Source of the DNA: Antrodiella citrinella
Taxonomy: Eukaryota > Basidiomycota > Agaricomycetes > Polyporales > Steccherinaceae
Direction: 5' to 3'
NCBI GenBank assembly: GCA_004802725.1
Contig: SGPM01000023.1
Coordinates: forward strand, 62,001-126,000
Length of the DNA stretch: 64,000 nucleotides
Shown piece by piece: positions 10,969 through 22,882 of this stretch (the first letter of the stretch is position 1; every line of letters begins with the position of its first letter). The notes below the pieces were generated by a model, which searched no databases, was not told the origin of the DNA, and saw only the letters and a list, made by a program, of their open reading frames with translations. The position numbers and the translations under genes are program-made.

Positions 10969-11767
10969 ATGGTGAGTCCCTGCACTCCTCTATCGCATTC
11001 TGATGTACTGATTGACACCCATGCTCGCTCTATAGCCTCCCCCAAAATCCAAAGGCGGCAAGATGCTGTCGCTCATCAACTGGCGATTGAAAGTGACCAT
11101 CAACGACGGACGCGCGTTCGTGGGCCAGATGCTCGCCTTCGACAGACACATGAACCTCGTGCTGGCCGAGTGTGAAGAGTTCCGACGCGTGCGCCCGAAG
11201 AAGAAGGCAGGAGAGAGCGAGGCGGGCCCGATGCAGGAGATGAAGAGGACGTTGGGTCTCGTGATTTTGCGCGGCGAGACAGTGGTCAGTTTGTCGGTGG
11301 AGGGACCGCCCCCGGTAGTCGACGAGGACAAGAAGAATGCGGTACGTCCGATGTAGTCATTTTCCACATGTTTGGTCTGGATCTGACGACCCTTTCGCAT
11401 CGCAGTTGCCTGTTGGCCCTGGTCGCGGTATGCCTGCTGGACGCGGCATGGGTATGATGCCTCCCAGTACGTATTTCTTATTCGGTCGATCAAGTTTGAA
11501 CTATTTTGACTGATCTCGCTTGTGTGTGTACTTACAGTGGGACCGCCTTCTCTCCAACGCCCCCCGATGTCCTTCGGACCTCCAGGCATGCCTGGCCCCC
11601 CTCCTGGTTTCAGACCACCTGGTTTCCCTGGCGCACCACCGGGTATGCAGTTCCCGCCGCCTCCAGGGTTCGGTGGCCCTCCTCCTGGGTAAGCGAAGTC
11701 ACCTTTTTCATGTTCACGCCAGTGAAACTGACGTAGTCTGTCGGATTGTAGCTTCCAGCCCCAATAA
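10969..11767 (+). CDS. SMB1: Small nuclear ribonucleoprotein SmB/SmB' (SNRPB)
   Basis: Core Sm protein of the U1, U2, U4 and U5 snRNPs. The start codon stands alone: ATG at 10969-10971 is followed at once by an intron (10972-11035), then PPPKSKGGK. The Sm1 motif (about residues 11-45, LINWRLKVTINDGRAFVGQM ... MNLVLAECEEFR) and the Sm2 motif (LGLVILRGETVVSLSVEGPPP) are complete. The tail is Pro/Gly/Met-rich with repeats such as GMPGPPPGF and PPPGFGGPPPG, as in SmB. Five exons; the stop TAA at 11765-11767 lies inside an AATAAA-like context (CAATAAAC). The family and the snRNP role are established; the N-terminal exon structure is seen in the sequence. Confidence 0.93.
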
Positions 11768-13184
11768 ACACGCCAACGTCTCCCAGTCTTCGGGACCTCA
11801 GGACCTTTTGTTGTATTTTGTTCTTTTTCTTACGCTTTGTATCACCGAAATGTGTCGCTAACGATCTGAACATGAGACCGCATTGTCGTCAGCCGAGCGC
11901 CACCTCGACTCTGGCGGTAGGTGTTACCGTGTCGTTGTATGGTGGGGTGGCAGGAATCGCTATCGGTCATAAATACGCATGGTCAAGGTTTGTATTCGCA
12001 ATGATTAGGTTCTCTGACCGTCCCTTTGTGTGAAGTGCGTTGAAACCTACGAACCATTGTCCTGCCGTCAATTCGTCAAGGGTTGCAAGGATCGACGTGG
12101 TGTCGAGGCTGTCGGAGGACCTTTCATCTCGTACAACATGAATCAATAATCGGGATCCCAATCTGGGGTGGTACGGTCTCAACACTGAGCAAGAGATGAA
12201 AATCATCATAATCATGACATACAAGTATCCACAATTCAATCATCCCCTCGCAACCGAGCGAAGAACAATCAGCCCAGCCATCCTTCCCATGATTTGAGGG
12301 CACCGAAGCGAAGCCGGCGGGAGACCACAGCGTGCGATATGAATTCATTTACGAACGGGGGCGGTGGTGTGGTGTGGTGGGTGTCTGCAGTGTCACGTCA
12401 CGGCTTGCGGTACACACCACCGCACCTCCCCAATCAAAGGCAAAACCGAATTCGAGCGTGGAGGAAGAGTGGTGCAGAAAGGCTTCGCGGGATGCAACGT
12501 GGACGCACCTGGATCGGGGCACCCGAGTCCAAGTTCTACCACACTGGCAGCTGGCCCCATGGCACTACGAAGTGTAACTACTCGTTGACACGAACGGTCA
12601 ACGGTCGGGCGTGATCAGGGCATGACGTTCGACGATCAGAACTTGGACCTTGAAGGAACAAAGGAACATGAGTGGGTGGGACGAGCGCGCGGAACAGGCC
12701 AGACAGTACTGGTGGGGGCAACGTTCTACATGCAGGCGATTCAGTGAAGGGGAAGGGAAGAGGGCTTCTTGTTGTTTCATGGAAAACATCGAATCTATTA
12801 TTGATACGCAGGGAACTCGTTTACGTTACGGCACCCTTTGTCCCTCTGCTAACGGCCAGAACGGAGTGGAAGCAACTTGACTCGTCGGTGGGTGGGGACG
12901 AGCCAGGGAGACAAATGCGTGACGCCAGAACAACACCACACACAACAAGGGGTGGATGAGAGGGAGCAGAGACAAGAGACTCAGACAAGAGACAATGAGA
13001 GACTCCGCTCCCACCCACACCCTGTCATCCGTCAAAGTCTCGTCGGGGAGAAGAAACTTTGTGTGGTTTTCTGATGCAGGATCTTCGAGGCCCAAATGCA
13101 GGGGTGGTTCTTTGTCCTGTGGGACTGAATGGCTGGGTACCTATTGCGTCAGATGAGCGGCAGAGGAAGAGAGACGAAGAAGAT

Positions 13185-14000
13185 TCAAGCCTGAGCATGC
13201 TTGGATCGGTCGACTTGGCTTGTTGTTGGGGGAGATTGGGTGGCTGAACATACCGCTTTAGGCGGTGTGTAGTAGGCATAGCAGGGCTGGGAGTCACGGT
13301 TCAGGGTAGGCTCGGAGGATGTGTAGACTACGAACCCACCGTGACGGTACTCGTTATCATCAAGCATTTTGACTATAGCGGCGAGACCGACACGTAGTTT
13401 TGGGTAGGCGGGCTTCCCCGAGTTACTTATCTGAATTCTGACTGCGCGACAGGAAGAAGCATCAGTCAATAAGATTCAAGCACGCAATACGGAGGTTCTG
13501 GGGAAATGAGCATGTATGCACTCACTGCACCTGCGTGATAACGTCTTCATGGACCTGGATGAGCCCACGAAACTGTAAGGACGACTCCAATGCGTTTTGC
13601 TGCGACGTCGCGTACGGACAACATAGAGTTCGTCTTCTTTATCCTGAGGCCTGAATATTGAATCGTGATCTGTCTGTATCAAAGCTGCCCGAGAAGAAAG
13701 AAGGCAAGACGATAATCACGACTGACTAAATTGTCTGCCACCGTGATGATGATCAGCGAGTGACGCCACCAGTCTAGCCTGCTTACAGTAACATCCAAGC
13801 CAGTCAGTACCTTTCTGTAATAAGCCAGCGTGACGGTGCGTGATCACCTACTTATCGTTTTGAGTCGGGATTTCGCCATGAGCGCGGAGGGCTTTGGGAG
13901 GATCCGGAGGGTTTGAGATATTGAACGGGCGGAACCTACCGTCGTTTGCGTGCTTCTGGGCTGTCCACACAATGTTGGTGGAGGTGTTGACCCTACGCAT
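13185..14000 (-). CDS. Weak candidate gene, unknown protein (possibly degraded)
   Basis: A TATAAAC-type element (reverse of about 14072-14080) precedes an ATG at 14000-13998 that opens MRRVNTSTNIVW and reads about 50 codons to a GTAGGT donor. A splice to an AG further down continues in frame into LDWWRHSLIIITVADN. A later block (minus strand, 13185-13440) reads IQISNSGKPAYPKLRVGL and GGFVVYTSSEPTLN, which looks like real protein. The joints in the middle (about 13500-13700) could not be resolved without a stop, so this may be a pseudogene or a gene with unusual introns. I recognise no domain. Confidence 0.27.
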
Positions 14001-17000
14001 ACTCGTACTATGCAGGGTGTACCTTGTTTCTGAGAATATCGGGATGTTCAGCGCGTTGTGAAGTGATGATGTTTATATATGAACACACCCATGCAGTGTG
14101 CCCGCGAGAGCCCGGGTGATTGAACCTATCTGGATACAAAATGCGCCTTCAACCCTGCGCGGTGCAAACAAGAGCAGTGGACTGCTGACACGGATGAACA
14201 CGTTGGCTAAGCATAGCCCACCGGGACCACGAACTTCAAAATCCAAGATGCACTGTTTGCGTTACCACACAGGTCCGACGCCAAAACCGCTCAGGGTGGG
14301 GCGCTGGAACGAAATGTGACTTTATACGGACCACGAGGGCAAGATCTAGAATCATCACCCACGGAAATTTAAACATACGTTTGAACATATGTCGATAGCA
14401 TGTCGTAACCTGCCTTCGTGCTTATGTGACAGCGAAGAGCTGTCCAGTGTCGACCCTGGAAGTGACGAGAACCCACGAAAAGAAATATTTTCTTCCGTGC
14501 TCGGAGATGCTGACGACACCGCAGCTTGGTGAGGGTGTCGTAAGGCTCCCTTGATTGTGAATTGGGCGGGGAGGCTGGAGTGTGAGTGCCAGCTCCGACC
14601 GGGGCTACGGTGACGGCACGAAGCTAAGCCGAAGGAAGGGTTAGTAGTATAAATGACAGGAGTTCTGAGCATGACTGGCTGACCTTGCGAGCGACGAACA
14701 GTGGCGGACGGGCGGCGAGGAAGGCCTTGGGTGGAAGAAGGAACCTGTTTCAAGTTCATCGTTCGTGTCTCCATGCACCGGACTGATCGCAAGAGCGAAT
14801 CTCGTGGACCCGCCTCGAAGCTAAACTTTTTTGGAGAAGAGGTTTTAGTGCCGTTCGTATTCCGTGGGTGTGTGCGTCATGACTGAGCATCAAGTCTTCC
14901 AAGGATGTCCAGTGCGTCGAATTAGACTGGAATTGAATTCTTCTTCCGCCTCCATCGACCTTCATCACGTCGCCGCTGTTTGCTGCGCACCGAGGCCCGA
15001 CTTGGCGGTGGGTCCGTGGCGGGTGTTGCATGTACATGTATGATGAACGGCCCGGGGCAATTGGCTGCGACGGTCATGATCAGAAGAGAACTTGGTTGTT
15101 TAATGAAGCGTCCTACGAGTATGAGGCGGCCGAGTGGAAAGTGCGTGCGCTCGCATCAGGCGGAGGGTGCGGCGTCACGGTCGAAAGAGGAAAAGCACTG
15201 GCCACGTGTTTCGAGGTTCATGAATCGGGGGAGCACCCTGACGCTTCCTGTTCACTGCAGAGTGTGACCTCGCCCGACTTTTCCGGACTTGACTTGCCAC
15301 TTGTCCTACGGCTGCACGGTATGCCCGTCTCCGGAGAACCCTGGTCGGAACGCACGGTATAGTGTGTTTTATGACCGAAGAGATTTCATTATACACCCTT
15401 GCGGATGCGCAGTGCACCCGTAGATTGAACGCCGATTATCTGTAGTCGTGGCGTTCGGCGTCGACGTGTGGAACAGTGGATGTGGGCCTCAGTAGGATTT
15501 AGCGGCGGGGAGACCACGAAGAGCAGCTTGTCGCGTACATAGTCGCCACGTACACCACCACCTGTGACCAAACGAACAATGGGCTTGCTTGCGTCTTGCC
15601 ACTTGCCATTGTCCTCACAACTTGGACGCGTGCCTCACACCCATTACGGCAAACGACACCTGCCTGCCGATCGTCTACTATGCGAGAGAATTGAAGCGAG
15701 GATTCGCGAAGGTGTAACTTGTCACCTAAAACTGAAAAGCCAAGAACACGAGGCTACCCGCGATCCTCGAACAGGCAACCCTCCACCTTCGCCACTTCCA
15801 AGCCTCGAATTTCCATTTCCACTCCACCTCCAGCAAGAGGAAGAGCGTGACTCGCTACCTGCAGTGACTCCCCTCCGTCGATACGGCAGATGCAAATCGG
15901 GGTGATGAGGGGGATCAGAAAGGTTGGAGGGGGCAGCAAGACCGTGATGTACGGTGGTTTTCATTATATCCTTTCAAGGCATGGTGCGCGTCGTCGCGTA
16001 CCAGCTCTTTGCGCTTCGACGCTTGTGGGCGCACACTTGGGGGGCTCGGAACCTCGAGAGTGACTCGAGCAAAGTCACGATCCACGATCCACGATTACCG
16101 CTCGATTTGACGAAACGTGGCTCACGTGGAAGGCGGGGGTACTGTGCGGATTCTCCATCTCCAGAACGGACCCGATGTATGATCATGCCCGATTCACTTT
16201 CGAGTCTTTGACTCCGTTTCCGTTTCGCTTGGCGACATTTTAGCCCACAGCGACGCAGCAGGCGCAAGAAGGCGGGATCCCAAAGAGGGGGAGGAGGTAC
16301 AGCCACCGACTGGCTGTGATCGATTCGGAGGCAGATTTGCAAACTCAGCACTCAGCGCACACCAGACCAGGATCCTCTGGCGAGCGAACAGCCTCCTTCG
16401 CGTTCTTGCGAATATTGCGGACGTCCCATGCAGCGCTCAACTCGATGTGTCGTTGCGCTTTCCGACGTTGACGAATGGGGTTTGAACGCACGAACGACTC
16501 GGACGAGACGATTGCAGGTTGTGGAGGCCTGGCTCAAAAGCCCGTTAGCTGCGTCAGGCTCGGTCTTGGGGAGGTAACAACGGGCTTCTCCAATCTTCTC
16601 TTCTAGCAATCAAGCATTGCGAAGGGTAAATACGTATGAGCTACATACACCGACTGTATTGCCCGGACTCACTCACCCACCCGCGTCTGCCCACGCCATA
16701 GCTAAATCCAAATCAATCACACTCCCTGCAGGGAAATATGCTCTTGTGACCTCCCAGAAGAACCAAGCAAAAGTCTACTCAACGCCCGGTGGCTCCAACG
16801 TATCTGTCCTCCCGGTTCTCCGATCCCATATCCGTCCCAATCAAGCACGAACACCGACCCATTCAGTTCACGCACCCGTCAACTCTCGTGATGCGATGAT
16901 GATGCAGAGGGGACACACGAAGGCCTCATGTTTCCCTGTTCTAAAGCTTATTTCTCACTCTGCATGTTCGGGGAAGCAAAGTGATAATGATATTCTCTAC

Positions 17001-17439
17001 GGCGAGCAAGGAGTATCAAACAATGAGAACGAACAAACGAACACAAAACAACAAAAATGGTGCGGCATGAGGGGGTCGAAAAGAGCGGACGGAGGGAGTC
17101 TAAAGCCCCCATCGAAGAGCAGGCGAATCCGAATAGTACAAATAACGTACAATGCACGGGGTAACGGACGGAGCAAGGTCGCTGCAAAAAGATGTGGAGA
17201 GCAGACAGAGTTGGGCCTGGCAGGGTAGAGATGAGGAGAAAGTGGCGTGATGTGATAAGCCAAAGAGGCTTTGGGAAGAGGGAGTTTGCCGCGGGTCAGG
17301 CGGTATGCGACCCATGACTCGGACGTGAGAAGAGTCAATCCAGAACAGAAAGAAGGTTTTGGGAACGACGGAGCGGTTCGAATGGGACACGGCACGGATA
17401 AGATGTGTCGGAATCAAGATGCGGTTTCATTGAACTGGA

Positions 17440-17660
17440 GTCGAAAGAAAATGGAGATGGAAGGGAATGGTGGGTATGCGTGAGAGTGAGAGAGAGGATA
17501 GATGCGTGCAGGAACGATGAGTGAGCAAGGAGAGAGAGTATATGTGTGCGAGTAAGTGAGAGAGAAGAGAGAGAAGACGAGTCCGTGGTGTGTGTATGCA
17601 TGCAGATGAGACTAGATGAGATGAGGTTTTTGATGAGGAGATCCGTGCGAGAGAGCAAAT
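17440..17660. repeat. Purine-rich GA tract
   Basis: Low-complexity GA/GAGA and GT-containing sequence on the + strand (CT-rich on the minus strand), just beyond the 3' end of the Ecl1-like gene. Confidence 0.6.
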
Positions 17661-17766
17661 AACATGAGCTTGAGGCGGATAGAGTACAAGAGAAGGTGGA
17701 AATCCGAGTCGTCTATGGGTGGTCGAGAGATAAAACGAGGAGTGAGAATGAAGGCACCGATCAACA

Positions 17767-18851
17767 TTATGAGACAACCCTCGCTGCCTTGCGGCCTCGC
17801 TGGCGGAAAGCAGGGTGATCGTCCATTCGTTGCGGTTGGGAGAGATGCGAAAGAGCAGGCGACGACAGCGCGTCGTGCTCCTTTTCCAGCACCAATGGCC
17901 GTGGCTTTTCGATTGGGAACGACGTCAATTGATCAGGCCGGGGGAACATGCACACGGGCGAGCGCGGTCGATAGTGCCCAACGGCAGGTTCCAGTGGTCG
18001 GCGAGTGACCGTCGGCGACCGTACCTGCACCCTGCTACCGCTGTGGTACGACGAGACGGCCCACGAGCGCAAGTGCGCGGTGAGATTGCCCATGAGGGTC
18101 AGCGGCTTCTGCGTCTCCGCCGACGGCGGGTCGGTGTCGTGGAGCGCGTCCGAAGCTGGCGAGGCAGGAGTCGCGGGGGAGAGCGAGGATACGGCGGTGG
18201 TAAGTGAGGTTAAACTCGCCTCGGTGATCGAGTGCTGCCTCGAAGACATGGAGGGCAGCGACTGCTGAGGGGTGAGGATCGGACGTGAGGGTTCGGGTGG
18301 TGCGGGGTGCGTTTTGGACATGCAGAGCGTCGGAGGGACGGGTCGCTTTTGCGAGAGAATGAGGTCCGGTTGACGGAATATATGTACGCGGGATGAGGAG
18401 GAGGATGAGGTGGATGCGTGATTGAAATTGTGCATGTCGGAGGGGTCTTCTGGTGAGCCCGGAGGGATGTCCCTTGCCCAGGCGTGGATACCAGCATCAC
18501 CCTTGCCGATCCAGGCAGCTTTGGAGGAGAGGGATTCGGATTCGAGCTGCGGGTGATTTTGCAAGACTTGAAGCATATCATCGTCGGCGCTTAATACGCT
18601 GGGAGAGTAGGAGAAGAGCTGGGAGTGGGAACGCTGGGGAGGTGGTGTTTGGTAGCGTGTAGGGAACGCTGCGATGTTAGCGTGGTCGTTGTGGCATTGC
18701 TTTGAGCAGTATGCAGCCGCGCCGTCCTGTGTAAGAAAAGAAGTCAAGTGTAAGTGGGCGGGGTCATGGAGAAGGCAGAGGAGGATCGCGGGAAGACACG
18801 CACGAGGTGACGGTCGCAGCCGAGACACCAGGCGACGTCGATAGCATCCAT
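17767..18851 (-). CDS. Ecl1-like zinc-binding (life-span regulatory) protein
   Basis: Two exons (18804-18851 and 17767-18726) separated by a 77-bp intron give about 335 residues. The N-terminus MDAIDVAWCLGCDRHL plus AAAYCSKQCHNDHAN forms a C-X2-C-X10-C-X3-C pattern (Cys 9, 12, 23, 27), the small cysteine block of the fungal Ecl1 family. In fission yeast that family extends chronological life span and responds to nutrient stress. The rest is Ser/Pro-rich and predicted disordered, with a poly-Ser run, as in basidiomycete members. The start at 18851 is the first ATG before the cysteine block. A MYND or other small treble-clef finger is a weaker alternative, because only four Cys are present. No catalytic domain is seen. 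Confidence 0.6.
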
Positions 18852-19218
18852 TTGTTCGTAGAGGGCGGGGGACGTGGAGGACGACGAGTAGAGAGGAGGG
18901 AGAGAGACTCAGAGTCGGGGGCGTTCAGTCGAGCGACCAAGGATCGACCACGCCCGTCGTCTTATAATTCCACTCTCCAATTCTCGCAGTCATGTCACAC
19001 ACCGAGTCACCCGTAACATCCCGTCACAACCCAGGACAGCGGATGCATCATCTACGATCACAGATCTCTTCCGCTAAGCCTCTTTTGGGGTCCAGTCACA
19101 GCCTAGTCACGAAATGCATCCGCTCTGTCACCACCCCAGGTTTGGCCCAGTCCATGTCACGCAGCCTCCTCCCTCACACAGACACCCACTACCCCTCACC
19201 GCTCGACAGACTTGCAAA
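18852..19218. other. Intergenic, Ecl1-like promoter side
   Basis: Lies upstream of the Ecl1-like gene and downstream of the SET gene (both minus). Contains CACCCC/GTCACA-rich sequence; no gene seen. Confidence 0.4.
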
Positions 19219-22200
19219 TTAGCACACGTTCAATGTACTGTAGTACGCATCCAACAATTCCTCCCACGACGCTTCGCAGCTCTCTAACAGTGAACGTTCG
19301 CAAATAACCTCCCTCATCGCCAGAGCACATCGACTCCCCTCCAACGCCTGCACATCCCGCAGCCGCGAATACCGCCAATGCCCCGTCCAGAATCGGCGTT
19401 CCCGTTTCCGGCGGTAGCGTCGTCGGGTTCAATTATCGTGAACGTCCGCGCCCAGGACCAAGGAACAGGCCGGCCGAGAACAGGGTGGCGTCAATTCAGT
19501 CCGTCCGTTCGCAGGCCCAGACCGACCCAGTAGCACCAACATGCAACATATCATGGGTAAACCAGGGAGGAAGAGAAGATTCAACAACGGCCAAACACCG
19601 AGCGAAAAAGAAGAAAAGGTTATCGTCCAGACACAAGGGTACACCCACCAGATAAGCAATAACAGAGAGAGAGCCGTGGACATGTACATATAGAAAAATT
19701 AAAATATAGCTGTTAGTAGAGAGAAGACGCTGCTGGATGACACTTACATCAAGGGATTCGCCCAACGCTGGCGTACTCGTATGGGGGTCTCGTCCCAGTC
19801 GATTGGCCTTCGCCTGACATAGTCTAACCACCGTGCGACACAGCACAGGCAGCACCTATTGTGACACACACACATGTCGCATCAGCGCAACGCGTCGCGA
19901 GCATCTGCCAACAGCTGAACAGAACATCACCTCATCGACAGCGAACGAAACCATGTCAGACGGTGGCGAGCGATCTGTGCGAACGAGAGGGTCTCCGAGC
20001 CTACGCCGAGTCGTTGTGGTCGCGCTGCGCCGTCCACTTCTGTTCGAGGAAGGATTCGCGTGATGCTGATGTAGGGGCTGATCCTGCACATGCATCCTGT
20101 CCCCGTCTGTTGAAACAATCTTCCCAACACCGTCATTCAGTTCTCGCGCGTCATCATCAGATGTTGTGCCGCCGGCAGGACCTGTGGTTTCAGACTCGGC
20201 AGGCTCCTCTGTTTCCAAGTACACCAACTCGTCGGCCAGGCGTCCCAGGAAGTCCAATGCACTGTCCAAGCCGCCCGCACTCCCACGTGACTCGCCCAAG
20301 CCCAAGAAGACGTCCGTCCCGCCACCGCCGCCTCCGATTCGGTAGACGGCGAGCATGGAAGCGAGTGCGCAGTATACCCAAAGCGGGTGGCTCATCCGCG
20401 CGTCGCTGTTCACGTGCAGTAGGCCCCTCTTCGCTGGCTGGTACACGAGCCCCGACCCACGCCAGCGCACGTCTTCTCTCGGCCACGCCCGCACCACAGA
20501 GTCCCACCACCACAGCGACGGGGCTTCCATATTCAAATCCGATACCAGCACGGTCCGCAGCTCCCCCACGTCCCACGACACCACGTCGTGCTCGTTCCCG
20601 TCCTCCAACGCAAACCCGTACCGCGCGACGAGCTGGGCGTTCGACAGCGCCTCGCCGTACGTGTTGAACACCTCGCTGAACGGCGGGACGTACCCGTTCG
20701 CCACCATATCGCACGTATCCGGAGGAGTCGCAGACGGGGGTTGCCGAAAAGAACTCGGAGAAGAGTGCATGCCCTGCTCCTCGTGTTCTTCGCTGTCGTG
20801 CGAGCACTGTGACAGCGAACCACACGCCACGCAGACATCGTGGTCACTCTTCAGCCGCACGTGATCCGGACGTATTGTATTAGGTATACGCCCAGGGTAG
20901 GTAGGGAGGAACCCGACCGCCCAATATCCATATCAATGGGACCCCACATCAGACCGTGCAGTCGAGAGAGAGGAGGGGGGGGGTGTCGCACACGAGTCAA
21001 ATAATACCAGCACCGGCGGAAGGGAGACAGTTGCACCGCACAGAAGCCAAAGAAGGACACCAGTAAAAAGCCGAACAAACAAGCAAGTCGCCGAGACAGA
21101 TCGCAGTTCCCGCGGAAGACGGGTTTTGTGAAGATGGCGTTCATTCGAGACGTGGAAAAGGTAGGAAAGAAGCAGATGAATCGGAAATGGTCAGTCGATG
21201 AGCGCTTTGGAGTGATCAGCTTAGGGCATACCTCAAGGTGGACGTGATGATCCTGGGTGTGGTTGAATCTTCACAGCCTTCGTCGTCAGCTCGCCAGCGA
21301 AGATTGGGGTGGCATGGGCAAGACTCACGCATCAGCTATAGGCACCATCGCGAGCCCATGATACGCGTCTACCATGAACGCACGAGAGCTGACGAGGCTG
21401 TAGGCGTGTAGGAATCCTTCCTCTGTCACTTCCGATATGTTGGACAACCTCGAGAGCACAGGATACGCGGTCGTAACGTAGTATTTCCGGATAGATTCCT
21501 GCAAAGCGTGAAAGAACGTAGATCAGTAAATCAGGATCACAATGTACATCATCAGAAAGAAGCCTTCTCGTGCAGTAAGAAAACAGAACGACGTAACAAC
21601 ATCCAAACAGATTCTAAATCCCACATGTTGCATGTTATATATCGACGAGTGACATCTGTCTACCGGAATTTTCTTACTCTTCTCTTCTCGTTGTGACCAT
21701 TGACGGACAACAGAAAGACACACTCTGATACCCCGGCTAGCATTGGAAACGCCACTCACCAGTACATCTCCCCCGTCCTCCGACAGCATTTCCCTTTCGA
21801 TCTCAGTACCCGTAGCCCAGGCTCTCGCTAGCGTCTGGTCTTCAAAATCTTCATTGTTTGGCAGGTTCGCGGTTGCGGAGGGGTGCGCACCCCACAACAG
21901 TGCAACAGGAACTCGCCGAGGAGGAAGCGACTGCAGATATCCGAACCAATGCGAACACGGCCCTTGCAACCTGGACACACATCCATAAGAAAAACATCAC
22001 ACGAACGTCCCCCTCTTCCATCTCCCTTGTCCACACGGAGAAAAGTGGAAGTTGGGCGCGGGAAAAGGAAACTCACAGTTCACCGTACAGCGCGAGAGAC
22101 AGTGCGAGTTGGGCACCATGTCCATACGGAGCAACGTCTGGGATATGGCCGTGCAGAAAACTGGACCGAACTGAGAGCACAGCCGTTTTGGGTATCGTTA

Positions 22201-22579
22201 CCACTATTGTTGTGTCGTTCCCCAGGGGATGTGAGTTGTCACGCCGAGGGGGACAAGCATAATGAAAACGTTCAGAAGCCAAGGGGTGCGAACACGAGAT
22301 AAAACGTAAAGAGAGAAAGATTCGAGAATAAGTGATAGACACGCTTCTGGCGATGGGTGCTTGGGACTTACGCGTCGTGAGTGGCTCGATGAGTTTGTCC
22401 CGTGAGTACACACATATCCCGCTTCCCTGTCCGCTTCTGTGTCCTCCGACGCGGTCGGTGTGGTCGTCGGCGTCGACGAGCTGGATCCTAGGATCAATCC
22501 AGACGTCGGCTGCATCGCACCATGCGAGCAGGGCTGCGACTTTGCCAGTGGAACAGCTTGCGGCGTCACGAGATGTCAT
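19219..22579 (-). CDS. SET-domain protein lysine methyltransferase (Rkm/LSMT type)
   Basis: Eight exons join in frame to about 635 residues: 22372-22579, 22077-22203, 21760-21970, 21329-21498, 21232-21268, 19931-20848, 19748-19855, 19219-19347. The SET domain is split by a long insert as in the Rubisco-LSMT/Rkm group: GSGICVYSRD early, WFGYLQSLPP, then ADAFNHTQDHHVHL (the NH motif, mostly on a 37-nt exon) and NTYGEALSNAQLVARYGF. A Cys-rich patch DVCVACGSLSQCSHD follows the NH motif. The C-terminal LSMT helical domain is recovered on the last two exons (CRTVVRLCQAKANRLG; REVICERSLLESCEASWEEL). Likely modifies ribosomal or other cytosolic proteins using S-adenosylmethionine; the target is unknown. 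Odd: three introns are 261, 383 and 400 bp, far longer than elsewhere here. The exact acceptor of the last intron is the least certain joint. Confidence 0.85.
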
Positions 22580-22882
22580 GATTTTTGATGCTCAGGCTTG
22601 GATTGAACGCGACAATCACAATCAACCTACAAGAACAGGAGGGTAGGTAATGTGCAGAGGGAAAGAGAAGAGGCTGTGCGGCATACGAGAATGATGCTGG
22701 GATAGTTGGATGTGGTACGCGTTCAGGATCAACAAAGGGTGTACAGTAACGTAAGTGATCTAGGCGCTTCCACCTTCGTGGCACTCAATATGTGGCACGT
22801 GACAGTCGAATATGTGGTCCCAGGTATACAATCAAGCAGAGCAAACGAAAACAACATAGACATGAGATAAGAACATTCTAAA
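22580..22882. other. Intergenic between two minus-strand genes
   Basis: Promoter of the SET gene and 3' end of SHR3; nothing else seen. Confidence 0.4.

Larger units (their letters stand above)
11768..17766. other. Gene-poor 6-kb stretch
   Basis: Apart from one weak minus-strand candidate (13185-14000) I see no supported gene. ORFs are short or of odd composition. The right end (from about 16.6 kb) is downstream of the Ecl1-like gene and becomes purine-rich on the + strand. Confidence 0.45.

Noticed and set aside
16617..17228. 203-codon ORF on the + strand
   Set aside because: Odd composition, no motif, no splice or promoter support; downstream flank of a minus-strand gene.
17365..17385. 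GTTCGAAT resembling a tRNA B box
   Set aside because: No matching stems or A box around it; sits in purine-rich sequence.
19861..20667. 268-codon ORF on the + strand
   Set aside because: It lies antisense to the large exon of the SET gene and consists of Arg/Pro/Thr-rich shadow sequence from GC-rich codons.
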